DNA of 64,000 bases from Shimia sp. Alg240-R146 (GTDB taxonomy: Bacteria > Pseudomonadota > Alphaproteobacteria > Rhodobacterales > Rhodobacteraceae). Positions within the stretch are counted from its first letter, which is position 1. Each line of letters begins with the position of its first letter. The position numbers and the translations under genes are program-made. The notes beneath the pieces are model-generated. The model did not search any database. It saw nothing but the letters and a program-made list of their open reading frames with translations, and was not told the DNA's origin. Below are positions 34,760 to 43,481 of this stretch, one piece after another. The DNA lies in assembly GCF_947331465.1 (NCBI RefSeq), contig NZ_CAMZOK010000003.1, positions 62,001-126,000 on the forward strand, written 5' to 3'.

Positions 34760-34802
34760 GCGGTGGGCCGTTGAAGTTTCAGTGCGGCCCACCGCCATTT
34801 TT
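34760..34802 (+). terminator. Terminator after the Sel1 gene
   Basis: GCGGTGGGCCG / CGGCCCACCGC, a perfect 11-bp stem with a 14-base loop, then CATTTTT. Starts 8 bases after the Sel1 stop; the TRAP operon ends convergently at 34820. Confidence 0.8.
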
Positions 34803-34819
34803 CCCAATCACATCAGTGA

Positions 34820-35878
34820 TTAGTTAAGGTCTTTGGCCATGCCAGCTTCGATATCAGCTTCGGCATCAGCAACCGCAGATGTCAGCGCATCAAAGATCTC
34901 TTCGCCGCCCTTTACGTTGCCTTTGAACCAGTCATAAACCGGCGCAGCGGCCTCTTTAAAAGCGGCTTTTTCGTCAGGTGTCGGCACATAAAGATCGCCG
35001 CCACCAGCTACAAAATCTTCATAGGCTTTGATCGACTTACGCTTTGGCGAGGCAAATGTTGCCTGCTGCAAAGCGGAGAAACCGTCGACAATCACACGGC
35101 GCATGTCTTCTGGCATGTCCATGAATTTGGCGTTGTTCATCCACCACAGAGCACCCATGTAGGCGTGACCATCAAGCGTCACATACTGCAGACCCGCATC
35201 GGGGAATTTCATGCCCATGATGTCGGTGATGCCGTTTTTGGAGCCTTCTACAACGCCCGTCTGAAACGAGGTGAACAACTCAGGCCATGGGATCGGTGTC
35301 GGGGACGCACCCAGCGAGCGCACAAGTTCCTGCGGCAGGTCGGCAACCACTGTGCGGATCTTCAGACCTTCCATGTCCGATGGGCTCGCGACACGACGTT
35401 TGGTGTTGGCAAAATTGCGCCAGCCGCCAGTGTTACCAATCGTCATCAGACGGATTGCATCGCCCGAGTCAGCCAATGCCATTTCACGCATCTTGCGTGT
35501 GAAATCACCGGCCAAAACAGATTCCGCAACGCGGTCGTTCGCCATCAGATACGGCAGATCAAGCACCTGCACATATGGGAAAATGCCCGACGCACCGCCC
35601 GAAGTAGAGATGTAGACGTCAATGGTGCCGTCAGCCACACCCTGCAAGCATTCCGCGCCCTTTGCGCAAAGCTGCGTACCGATGAACAGTTCAACTTCGA
35701 TGGCGCCGTTGGACGCGCTTTCTACGAAGTTTTTGAACACGACAAGACCGTCATAGTCTTCGTCATTTTCGTTTGAGTTTGCAGTTGCACGGATCGTGTA
35801 ATCCGCAGCTTGCGCAGCGATCGCCGTGGTCGCCATAAGCGCAGCTGTAGCCACCGCCTTAAAGGTTTTGCTGAACAT
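34820..35878 (-). CDS. TRAP transporter substrate-binding protein (DctP family)
   Basis: A 352-residue periplasmic binding protein with signal peptide ending near AIAAQAAD. The conserved ligand-binding Arg is in DMEGLKIRTVVADLPQEL, followed by the family WPELFTSFQTGVVEGSKNG. It is the last gene of a DctQ-DctM-DctP unit, 35 bases after the large permease, and ends convergently with the Sel1 gene. DctP proteins bind carboxylates. Placed beside a C3-sulfonate pathway it could take up a compound such as sulfolactate, but the sequence gives no direct indication of ligand. Confidence 0.9.
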   Translation of the reverse strand: MFSKTFKAVATAALMATTAIAAQAADYTIRATANSNENDEDYDGLVVFKNFVESASNGAIEVELFIGTQLCAKGAECLQGVADGTIDVYISTSGGASGIFPYVQVLDLPYLMANDRVAESVLAGDFTRKMREMALADSGDAIRLMTIGNTGGWRNFANTKRRVASPSDMEGLKIRTVVADLPQELVRSLGASPTPIPWPELFTSFQTGVVEGSKNGITDIMGMKFPDAGLQYVTLDGHAYMGALWWMNNAKFMDMPEDMRRVIVDGFSALQQATFASPKRKSIKAYEDFVAGGGDLYVPTPDEKAAFKEAAAPVYDWFKGNVKGGEEIFDALTSAVADAEADIEAGMAKDLN

Positions 35879-35913
35879 AATAATCCTCCCTGATAAAGTT
35901 CAAGCGTTTGATG

Positions 35914-37413
35914 TTACTGCACAAATCCTGATAGTCTTGGAATTGTCATGGAAATGGCAGGCACATAGGTGATGAGGAAGATCACGAAGACCTCCACCAA
36001 CAAAAATGGTAGAATTGCCTTGGCAATGGTTTCGACTTTTTCTCCGGAAACCGAACTCGCCACAAAAAGCACAAGCCCCATTGGCGGCGTTGCAAGCCCC
36101 ACTGTCAGGTTCACGCTCATGATGATCGCGAAGTGGACGGGATGCACGCCGAGATCTACAAAGATCGGTCCCAAGATCGGACCCAAAATAATGATGGCGG
36201 GCCCCGCATCCAGAAACATCCCAACCGCAAACAGGAGTATGTTGATCAGGAAGAGCAGGACCAACGGATTGTCGGAAAGGTTGAGTATGAAGCCCGCCAT
36301 CGTCTCGGGCGCATGGCTGAGGCTGACAACGGTTTTGAATGCCACAGCCGCGCCCACGAGGAGAAGCACAGTTGAACTCGACAGCGCCGCCCGCATCAAA
36401 ATACCGGGCAGGTCTTTGACCTTGAGCAGGCGCAGGATGAAAAAGCCAACCAGGAGCGCATAGGCGACGGCCACAGCCGACGCTTCGGTCGGAGTGAAAA
36501 CCCCCACCAAAATACCACCCAAAATGATGATCGGTGTCTGAAGTGGAACGACAGCCTTTTTACAGATGATGCGGAAATCACTGCTCACCGATTTGCGCAG
36601 ACGCAGCAGGATCAAGTGTGAAATCGGCAGGAAGACGAGGAAGACCAAACCGGAATTCACTGACAAATCCACGCCCGCCCCCCGCATGATCGCGGACACC
36701 CCTGCAAAAAGCGCCATCAACAAGCCAGCAAAGTTGATCCGCAAAAGCACAAAGCTACACCCGGCCTCCACTTTGGAAATCGTCTGGCCCTTCGTGACAA
36801 TCCGTTCGGCTTTGGGAAGGTCATATTTATCTGCGAGCACCCGCACCATGACCATTAGACCAACACCGACCAAGATCCCCGGCACGATGCCCGCCAAGAA
36901 CAACGCTGCAACGCTTTCGCCCATGACATAGGCGTAGATGATCATGATGCCCGACGGCGGAATGATCGGCCCGATCACCGAACTTGCCGCTGTGATCGCG
37001 GCGGCGAATTTTCGGGAGTATCCGTTCTTCTCCATCGCCGGAATAAGCGTTGATCCCAACGCCGACGTATCGGCAACCGCCGACCCTGAAAGGCCCGCAA
37101 AAAGGATGGACGATAGAATGTTCACATGCGCCAACCCGCCGCGAAAGTGCCCCATCAAAGCCTGAGAAAACTCGACAAGCCGCATGGTGATGCCACCTCG
37201 GTTCATCAACTCGCCTGCAAGCACAAAGAACGGCAGAGCCATGAGCGGAAAGCTGTCCATACCGTTGTAAACATTGCGATAAAGCAACGCGATGTCACGC
37301 TCTTGTCCGTTGAGCCACAACAACAGGCCCGGTGACAGCAAGAGCGCAAAGAACACTGGCAAGCCAATGATCAGAAAAATCAGGAAGAGCGGCAGAAAAA
37401 ACGCAAGCATCAA
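35914..37413 (-). CDS. TRAP transporter large permease (DctM family)
   Basis: A 499-residue membrane protein with repeated DctM segments: FVLAGELMNRGGITMRLVEFSQAL, GLSGSAVADTSALGSTLIPAM, GIMIIYAYVMGESVAALFLAG and GLATPPMGLVLFV. It is longer than usual, with an extra polar loop near residues 195-290. The ATG overlaps the small permease stop (ATGA). Confidence 0.9.
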   Translation of the reverse strand: MMLAFFLPLFLIFLIIGLPVFFALLLSPGLLLWLNGQERDIALLYRNVYNGMDSFPLMALPFFVLAGELMNRGGITMRLVEFSQALMGHFRGGLAHVNILSSILFAGLSGSAVADTSALGSTLIPAMEKNGYSRKFAAAITAASSVIGPIIPPSGIMIIYAYVMGESVAALFLAGIVPGILVGVGLMVMVRVLADKYDLPKAERIVTKGQTISKVEAGCSFVLLRINFAGLLMALFAGVSAIMRGAGVDLSVNSGLVFLVFLPISHLILLRLRKSVSSDFRIICKKAVVPLQTPIIILGGILVGVFTPTEASAVAVAYALLVGFFILRLLKVKDLPGILMRAALSSSTVLLLVGAAVAFKTVVSLSHAPETMAGFILNLSDNPLVLLFLINILLFAVGMFLDAGPAIIILGPILGPIFVDLGVHPVHFAIIMSVNLTVGLATPPMGLVLFVASSVSGEKVETIAKAILPFLLVEVFVIFLITYVPAISMTIPRLSGFVQ

Positions 37414-37994
37414 TCGGCCCCCATCATCAGTTCCAGTTCATCTTTGCTTGGCTGCTCGATGTCCGGAGAGATCAAGTCCATCAAGGTGCGCAACATCAGC
37501 TCCACTGTGACCGAAATCAGCAGGACAACGCAGGTCAAAAGCGAGCCATACATGTAGCGGAGTTTGACCTTGAAACCTTCCAAACCGACCCACTCAAGCG
37601 GAACACGCAATGAAGAACTGTCAAATCGCCCGCCAAATCCAAACGTGTGGGCATATCCGTGCTGAACTGCGAGCAATAGAACGCCCAATGACATCCCCAA
37701 CAGAACGAACGTAAGCATCAAAGCGAACCTGCGGGGCAATGCACTCGGCAAGGTGTCGATCGCCACGAACCCGCTCCAACGCATGGCCGAAGGCGCAATC
37801 AATCCCACCATCCACAGCATTAAAAATCGCGCGGCCTCATCGGGCCACGCCAAAGCATTGTTCAGCACATACCGGAAGAACACTTGCGTCAAGATCACAA
37901 CGACCATCAACGCCAGCGCGACCACGGCCACCTGCCGCCCAAAACGCAGAATTTTTGTATTTACCCAAGCAAGCGGGCGCAGAATGAAAAGCAT
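37410..37994 (-). CDS. TRAP transporter small permease (DctQ family)
   Basis: A 194-residue membrane protein with four hydrophobic segments and the DctQ phrase FFRYVLNNALAWPDEAARFLMLWMVG. It is the first gene of the TRAP unit and is preceded by an operator-like sequence shared with the DeoR gene immediately upstream. Confidence 0.88.
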   Translation of the reverse strand: MLFILRPLAWVNTKILRFGRQVAVVALALMVVVILTQVFFRYVLNNALAWPDEAARFLMLWMVGLIAPSAMRWSGFVAIDTLPSALPRRFALMLTFVLLGMSLGVLLLAVQHGYAHTFGFGGRFDSSSLRVPLEWVGLEGFKVKLRYMYGSLLTCVVLLISVTVELMLRTLMDLISPDIEQPSKDELELMMGAD

Positions 37995-38058
37995 CGACGA
38001 AACATCCTCCCAAAAGTTGCGCCGGAATCACGCTTAGGCGTGATCTTATTTTCGTATT

Positions 38059-38095
38059 TTTCGATTACTCCACAAAACGAAGCATTTCGTCAAGA
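38059..38095 (-). promoter_or_regulatory. Putative DeoR operator before the TRAP genes
   Basis: TTTCGATT, a 6-base gap, CAAAACGAA, then TTTCG and CAAGA. The same elements in the same order lie before the DeoR gene (38896-38932), with gaps differing by one base. TTTCG/CGAAA half-sites are typical of DeoR-family operators. A small hairpin ATCACGC-TTAG-GCGTGAT lies next to it (38027-38044). Confidence 0.6.
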
Positions 38096-38103
38096 CTTTG
38101 AAT

Positions 38104-38880
38104 TTAGCGTGCGACAACGAACCTGACGTCATAATGATCCGCCAGAGCCTTCATCTCTGGCGCAAAACCCGCGTCGCTCACCAATGTATCAATTTGCGCC
38201 ATCGCCCCAAAGGCGACCGGGGCCATCTTGCCGAATTTGCTGCTATCCACCGCCAGCACAACATTTCTGCCACTGGAAATGATCGCCTCACTGACGGCGC
38301 TCTCTTCAAGATCATAGTCGATCAAGGCCCCATCCGCGCCCACAGCGGCAGCGCCAACAACGGCGACATCCGCACGAAACCGCCGAATGAAATCCACCGT
38401 TGTCGCGCCAAAAATCGCGCCGTCCGCGTTACGTACAACACCGCTAGGCACAATGACCTGCACGCCGATACAGGACCTTAACTCATTGGCAAGGTTAACA
38501 GAATCCACGACAACCTTTAACCCGACATGGTGTACCAAGTGGCGCGCGACGGCCATAGTTGTGGTTCCGCCGTTCAGGATTACGTTTGAGTTGTTGGGAA
38601 TCTCTGCGGCAACTGCCGCACCAATCAGGTCCTTCTCTTCACTCATGATTTCACTGCGCACATCAAAGCCAGCATATTCCGTCCCAGCCGCCAAAGTTGC
38701 GCCACCGTGGAAGCGGATGATCTGGTTGTCCTGCGCCAGAGTGTTCAGGTCTTTGCGAATGGTCTGCGGGGTCGTTTCCAAAAGTTCGGCAAGGTCATCA
38801 ACAATTGCTCGACCGTCGCGCTTAAGTAGCTTCAGAATTTCTGCTTGGCGGGCCTTAGTCGTCACGCGAACTTTCATCAT
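38104..38880 (-). CDS. DeoR/GlpR-family regulator
   Basis: A 258-residue DeoR protein: helix-turn-helix (residues 6-60; DDLAELLETTPQTIRKDLNTLAQ) and a sugar-phosphate-binding DeoRC domain (80-235; NGGTTTMAVARHL, VVVDSVNLANEL). Such regulators sense phosphorylated sugars. It precedes the TRAP operon, with matching operator-like elements before both, so it likely controls itself and the importer. The E. coli sulfoquinovose regulator CsqR/YihW is also a DeoR protein, which makes this a candidate sensor of the sulfosugar pathway. Confidence 0.88.
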   Translation of the reverse strand: MMKVRVTTKARQAEILKLLKRDGRAIVDDLAELLETTPQTIRKDLNTLAQDNQIIRFHGGATLAAGTEYAGFDVRSEIMSEEKDLIGAAVAAEIPNNSNVILNGGTTTMAVARHLVHHVGLKVVVDSVNLANELRSCIGVQVIVPSGVVRNADGAIFGATTVDFIRRFRADVAVVGAAAVGADGALIDYDLEESAVSEAIISSGRNVVLAVDSSKFGKMAPVAFGAMAQIDTLVSDAGFAPEMKALADHYDVRFVVAR

Positions 38881-38895
38881 TCTCCCCCTTTGCGC

Positions 38896-38932
38896 TTTCG
38901 ATTCTTAACCCAAAACGAAAGAGTTTCGCAAG
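38896..38932 (-). promoter_or_regulatory. Putative DeoR autoregulatory operator
   Basis: TTTCGATT, a 7-base gap, CAAAACGAA, then TTTCGCAAGA, followed by another AACGAATTC. Lies 16 bases upstream of the DeoR start and matches the element at 38059-38095. Confidence 0.6.
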
Positions 38933-39382
38933 AAACGAATTCTGGATGCGCCCGATGAACCGCGTCAAAACGCTACACCATCCTCGACGCTCCATCGAAG
39001 AGCCCGAAGGATAAGGCCCTCTGGAGAAAGGGAGCGTGCGGGGCCCAAGCCTTTTAGGCGACAAAGCCCACTCAACCCCAAAATTTCGCTACAGCTCTTA
39101 TCAATGACCGGGCCTCACGCCGTGTTGCAGCGATCACAGACTGTGCGCCAGGAAAAAAGGGTGAACTTTGCAAAGCGTACTTACTGCACAGAACCGCCCT
39201 CGGTGCTAAACCCGTCTAACGGCAGCTCCCAGCCCAGAGCGAACCTGCTGATTTCCGTCTGGGGCGCAGATCTTCGCTGCCGTATTCAGGACGAAAAAAC
39301 GAAGAGCGGGGAGCAGACTTACAGGCGCCAAGCAGATGGCCGCTTACCTCTCGTTACATTTCACGAGTTTCGTCAGAACAAT
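38933..39382. other. Non-coding interval with degenerate intergenic repeat
   Basis: About 450 bases without a credible gene. The part 39225-39350 contains CCCAGCCCAGAGC, TCTTCGCTGC and GATGGCCGCTT in the same order as another gap (47978-48057), so a decayed interspersed repeat is likely. The remainder shows nothing I recognise. Confidence 0.4.
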
Positions 39383-40924
39383 CTATTCACTATACGCCCG
39401 ACGAATGGCCTGCCCACTGCTGGCGTCCAGAACGAGGTCGCCGTCCTTAACCGTGAAGCTTCCGTTCACCAGCAGGGTCTGGACACCCACCGCAGGCTGA
39501 TTTGCATTCTCATACGTTGCGTGATCGGAGATCGTTGCAGGGTCGAACACAACAATGTCGGCATCCATACCCACTTGAATGCGGCCCTTTTTACGCATTT
39601 GCGGTACAAAGTCCTCCAGCACCTCGGCAGGCATCAGCGACATCTTGTTGATCGCAGTCGACATGGACATCAAACCGCGCTCTCGCACATAGCTGCGCAG
39701 AATTTTCGCAAATGTTCCGGCGGCGCGGGGGTGCGTAAAGACGTTGTCCGGGAGCGGCCATTCATCGCCGGTGTAGGTTTCGACCATTCCGTGCTCATTG
39801 AAAAAGGACCAGAAAACAGCGTCTGACGCGATGTTGGTGGCGGGATGGGTGACCGAGGCATCAAGCAACGACAAGCCCGCGGGATCGGCCTCATCCAGGA
39901 AGTGCCATGTGATAAAGGTGCCCGGTTCGTTGGCTTGATACTCTGCCAATTGCTCCTCGGTCATGCGCTCGGTGCCAAGTTGAAAATTCTGTGCGGTGGA
40001 ATCCATTCGATCCCGCCAGCCCTCGCCCGAAAACATTGCGGCGCCCACAACGGTATTGCCCGCGCCGTAGGGATACGCCTCAACGGTGACGTTGATGCCT
40101 TTGGCCTGCGCGCGTTCCACAAGGTCCAGTGTTGCGTGAATGTCGGACAGGGATGAGCTGTTGATATGGCAAATGTGCATGTGTGCGCCTGTCAAAGCCG
40201 CATTGGCGATCAACTCCTTTATGGCTTCAAATGACCCCATCGGCTCAAGATTGCTGGCGTATCTAACGTGCGTATAGGTCGCGACATCATGTTTGGCCGC
40301 CAGTTCGGCCAGCGCAAAATACTCTTTTTGACCATAGCCTGGCGCGTAACCCGCATTGATGCCGATGCCCAATCCCCCCTCTTTCAATCCCTGTTCGACC
40401 AGAGACAGAATGCGTGCTTGTTCATCCTTGGTGGCGATATCAAGCTTCCATTCGGTGTCGCCTTGCGCGTCCTGAAAATAGCCCGCAGTGGCAAGAGGAT
40501 CCGTTTGAGAAAATGTCGCGATCCTTGCAAAGGTCCACGCTGCGGCGGCGCCATAGTTGATCGGGTTGGTGGCCTTGGCCATCTCGTCATACCAATCCCC
40601 AATCGGCAGGATACCCGATTCCAGTTCCAGAATGGTGGTGACCCCTTGCATGGCCTGCATCCGCATGTCCGGCAAAGCCATGCCATGGGCGTGAAGGTCG
40701 ATGAACCCGGGTGCAACCACATGCCCTGTTGCGTCGATGACGATGTCCCCCTCCAGTTCAAACTCGCTCACGGCCGTGATCTGCGCGCCATTGATTGCCA
40801 CATGCCGCACCGCGTCGAGACCGGTTTCCGGGTCAATAACGCGACCGTTCTGGATGACGATGTCATTGGCAAATGCCGGAAGTGCACAAACAAGAACTGC
40901 GGGGAGAGTCAGGAAATGTCGCAT
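39383..40924 (-). CDS. Exported amidohydrolase (N-acyl-D-amino-acid deacylase family)
   Basis: A 513-residue metal-dependent hydrolase with a signal peptide (MRHFLTLPAVLVCALPAFA), so periplasmic. It opens with the urease-superfamily pattern IVIQNGRVIDPETG and the metal motif PGFIDLHAHG; later His residues occur at TYTHVRY and HMHICHINSS. The end NPAVGVQTLLVNGSFTVKDG matches the C-terminal strand of D-aminoacylases. I used the ATG at 40924; the frame to 40993 would bury the signal peptide. The substrate is not known: dihydro-pyrimidine or D-aminoacyl compounds are possible. It is transcribed alone. Confidence 0.82.
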   Translation of the reverse strand: MRHFLTLPAVLVCALPAFANDIVIQNGRVIDPETGLDAVRHVAINGAQITAVSEFELEGDIVIDATGHVVAPGFIDLHAHGMALPDMRMQAMQGVTTILELESGILPIGDWYDEMAKATNPINYGAAAAWTFARIATFSQTDPLATAGYFQDAQGDTEWKLDIATKDEQARILSLVEQGLKEGGLGIGINAGYAPGYGQKEYFALAELAAKHDVATYTHVRYASNLEPMGSFEAIKELIANAALTGAHMHICHINSSSLSDIHATLDLVERAQAKGINVTVEAYPYGAGNTVVGAAMFSGEGWRDRMDSTAQNFQLGTERMTEEQLAEYQANEPGTFITWHFLDEADPAGLSLLDASVTHPATNIASDAVFWSFFNEHGMVETYTGDEWPLPDNVFTHPRAAGTFAKILRSYVRERGLMSMSTAINKMSLMPAEVLEDFVPQMRKKGRIQVGMDADIVVFDPATISDHATYENANQPAVGVQTLLVNGSFTVKDGDLVLDASSGQAIRRAYSE

Positions 40925-41075
40925 GACGCGGCTCCATATAAAGATGACTTTTGAGAACTCCCTTAACCGTAGATAAAATTTGTTTTGCGGCAAGCGTTCT
41001 GTGCAAAATCAAACAAGAACGTGAATGGTAACCGCACCTCTACTTGGCATGCACAACCGCATAGAAGGACAATGG

Positions 41076-41417
41076 ATGGTTTCATTTTATTTGACGGTTT
41101 TCCGGTTGGTAAAGGCGATTGCGAGGTCATGGCAGCATCCTACGTTTAGGGCAGGACTGCTACTGGCCGTTGCCCTGCTGCTTTCCGGAACCTTGTTTTA
41201 TCGAAGCGTTGAAGGGTGGAGTTGGGTGGATGCACTCTATTTCAGCGCAACCACAATTTCGACGGTTGGCCTGAGCGATCTCTCTCCAAAAACCGACCTA
41301 GGGAAGATCTTCACCGTGCTCTATATATTCGTGGGCGTCGGCGTGTTTGTGGCGCTGTTTGCGCAATTTGCGCGCGCGTTGGTCAGAATCCAAGATGATC
41401 AGGACAGCGAAGATTGA
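41076..41417 (+). CDS. Two-helix potassium-channel-family protein with altered filter
   Basis: A 113-residue membrane protein: first segment AGLLLAVALLLSGTLFY, pore helix WVDALYFSATTIST, filter VGLSDLSP, second segment IFTVLYIFVGVGVFVALFAQ. This is the layout of small KcsA-like channels, but the filter, normally TVGYGD, reads TVGLSD. GAAGGA six bases before the ATG at 41076 decides this start; an earlier ATG (41025) has no ribosome site. It stands alone between two amidohydrolase genes on the other strand. Confidence 0.75.
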   Translation: MVSFYLTVFRLVKAIARSWQHPTFRAGLLLAVALLLSGTLFYRSVEGWSWVDALYFSATTISTVGLSDLSPKTDLGKIFTVLYIFVGVGVFVALFAQFARALVRIQDDQDSED

Positions 41418-41488
41418 AGCAGCCAGCCGACCTTTGTTCAGGTACATTGGGGGATGCAAGGCATGTGCCTTGCTCCGCCCAAGCTCAA

Positions 41489-42826
41489 TCAGTCCACCGT
41501 GTTTTTATACACGACGCCATTTTTCATAATCAGGTCGATATTGTCGGTGTCCATCAGGATCCGAATGTCTTGCGTCGGGTCTCCGTCCACCAGAATAATA
41601 TCGGCGTAAGCCCCTGAAGCGATGACGCCCAACGCGCCGTCAGGATAGGGGTTTTTCAAGCCTGACAAAGCCAAGACCGCCCCATTGTTGGCGGAAATCT
41701 GTATAAGCTGTTCGGTGGGCGTAAAGAACATGTCCCGGAACGCAAACTCTTGCCGGAACTGCTCAAAAATGCTGGCTCCGCCAAAGACGTCAGTGCCCCA
41801 CAGCATTTTTAGGTTATGTTTTTTGGCAAGCTCAAATGCCGCGCGCGCACCTTCTGACACCAAGGCCAGTTTGCCCTGTTGTATCGGGTCCTGAAATTGC
41901 GGATTTCCAGACACATCCTGCAGCGCAAGATAGGCTTGCGGGTTGTAGAAAACGTCCAACTCAGCCATGCGTATCACGGTGTCTTCCTCAAGCACCAAGC
42001 CATGTTCAATTGATTTGACGCCTGCGTCCAGTGACGCCCAGACACTGTTGTTAAGCTGCGCATGGGTGGCAACATAGGTGCCATACCGTTCCGCCTCTTC
42101 CACCGCAGCCTTCATTTCACCCGGTGTGTATTGCGCCGCTTGTAGCGGATCTGTGAAGCTGGTCACGCCGCCGCCCGCGTGAATTTTGATATGGGACGCA
42201 CCGCGAAACAGCATTTCACGCACGGCCGCGCGCACATCATCTACCCCGTCAGCGATGAGCGTATGCCGCTGGCGGTTTGCGCTGCCTGAAAACTCGGGAC
42301 CGTCAAAGCGTGGGTGGCCATCCGTGGGCATACGGAAATCGCCATGACCCGAGGTTTGACCAATACTCGCGCCACCGCAGTAAATGCGCGGCCCCTTTGT
42401 GACACCAGCATCAATCGCTTTTTTGATCCCGAAACAATTTCCCCCCATGTCGCGCACGGTGGTAAATCCGGCTTCGAAATAGGCCTGCGCACGTGCCGCC
42501 GCGCGCGCGCCTTGCTCAAATGCGTCCTGTGTCACCAACATGGTTACGGGCTCTGATGCGAGCATGACATGTCCATGCCCTTCGATCATGCCGGGCATTA
42601 GCGTGCGCCCACCGCCATCGATTACTTCCGCGCCGTCAACGGAAATGGCCGTCTCTGAGACTTCAGAGACCAAGTGACCGCGCACCAGAACCTCGCCGCC
42701 CTCGATGATTTGGCCGCTTGAACTGTCAAAGACATTGACGTTGGTAAACAGAATAGGCGCATCGGTGTCTTGCGCACTGGCGGCCGTGCACAGCAATGCT
42801 GTCGCGGCAAACAAAAATACTTTCAT
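41489..42826 (-). CDS. Exported amidohydrolase (imidazolonepropionase/prolidase-like)
   Basis: A 445-residue amidohydrolase with signal peptide (MKVFLFAATALLCTAASA). The metal motif is PGMIEGHGH (usual PGLIDxHxH, with Glu for Asp), a later His region SHIKIHAGGGV, HAQLNNSV and EHGLVL, and the catalytic Asp in LWGTDVFGG. Relatives cleave cyclic amides or X-Pro dipeptides. Start at 42826 follows a GGGGG stretch. The neighbouring exported amidohydrolase suggests both serve uptake of amide-linked compounds, but they are not in one operon. Confidence 0.82.
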   Translation of the reverse strand: MKVFLFAATALLCTAASAQDTDAPILFTNVNVFDSSSGQIIEGGEVLVRGHLVSEVSETAISVDGAEVIDGGGRTLMPGMIEGHGHVMLASEPVTMLVTQDAFEQGARAAARAQAYFEAGFTTVRDMGGNCFGIKKAIDAGVTKGPRIYCGGASIGQTSGHGDFRMPTDGHPRFDGPEFSGSANRQRHTLIADGVDDVRAAVREMLFRGASHIKIHAGGGVTSFTDPLQAAQYTPGEMKAAVEEAERYGTYVATHAQLNNSVWASLDAGVKSIEHGLVLEEDTVIRMAELDVFYNPQAYLALQDVSGNPQFQDPIQQGKLALVSEGARAAFELAKKHNLKMLWGTDVFGGASIFEQFRQEFAFRDMFFTPTEQLIQISANNGAVLALSGLKNPYPDGALGVIASGAYADIILVDGDPTQDIRILMDTDNIDLIMKNGVVYKNTVD

Positions 42827-42856
42827 AGTGCCCCCTAAAAAATCTGAACTCATCAA

Positions 42857-43059
42857 CCGTACCTGAAATGTGCCTATTTGATAAATCTATTTGGTAGACA
42901 GATTACTTAGTAAGCCCGCTGCGCCGAAAACTTGCCTGCCGACCTTAAGCTTTTCTGCCTGAATCAAGAGGGCCACCCGAATGTGGCCGCTTTACGCGGA
43001 GTGAAATGCAGGTCGGCATTTGTCGCTCGAAAGACCGCTCCGGTCTCGTCGCAGCTGGT
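42857..43059. other. Non-coding interval left of the insertion element
   Basis: No gene seen. 43012-43056 (GTCGGCATTTGTCGCTCG and a GACCGCTCCGGTC palindrome) resembles the other decayed intergenic repeats of the window. Confidence 0.35.
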
Positions 43060-43211
43060 TGTCTGACGTCAGCGCTTATGGGTCCAAATAGAGCGATTTG
43101 CTAAAAGAGGGTTTGTTTCTCATCGTAGCCACCAAGGAGTGGACGATGAGAAAGACAACGAAGAGCGCTGGCGATAAGATCGTCAAAGACATTAAGCGCT
43201 GACGTCAGACA
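43060..43211 (+). mobile_element. 152-base deletion derivative of an IS3-family element (MITE-like)
   Basis: Perfect 19-base inverted ends, TGTCTGACGTCAGCGCTTA and its complement, starting TG and ending CA as IS3 elements do. Inside, after AAGGAG, an ATG at 43146 begins MRKTTKSAGDKIVKDIKR and then meets a stop formed by the right end. This 18-residue piece matches the start of IS3-type OrfA transposases as I remember them. The rest of the transposase is deleted. No flanking target duplication is visible (GGT left, CCG right), so the copy is old or rearranged. Confidence 0.65.
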
Positions 43212-43428
43212 CCGTAGGATGCCTTTCGGGCCGGGCAGATTGATGCGTCGCGAATGCTTTCACTGCCGGCTGATTGACGAGTCTGATCAACGGCTTGCAT
43301 TGCCGCTTTGATCGGGCGGCATTGACCCTTTCACCGCCTTGAATGCTGCTAATTCTGTCCGTGTGACCGGTGAATGTAAAAGAAAACGACGGATGATGCT
43401 CGATGCACCGTAGAACACGTCGTACATT
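43212..43428 (-). pseudogene. OmpA-like C-terminal fragment cut by the insertion element
   Basis: The minus strand reads RRVLRCIEHHPSFSFTFTGH, TDRISS, then NAARSKRQ and a run ending ERHPTV exactly at the element border. The GHTD core with following Asn/Arg positions is typical of OmpA/MotB peptidoglycan-binding domains. There is no start, the N-terminal part is missing, and nothing continues beyond the element, so this is a remnant. The similarity is short; moderate doubt remains. Confidence 0.35.
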
Positions 43429-43481
43429 AGACTCTGAACCCGATCCAACACCGCGCCTGAGGTCCGACGAAAGGCTCCAAA

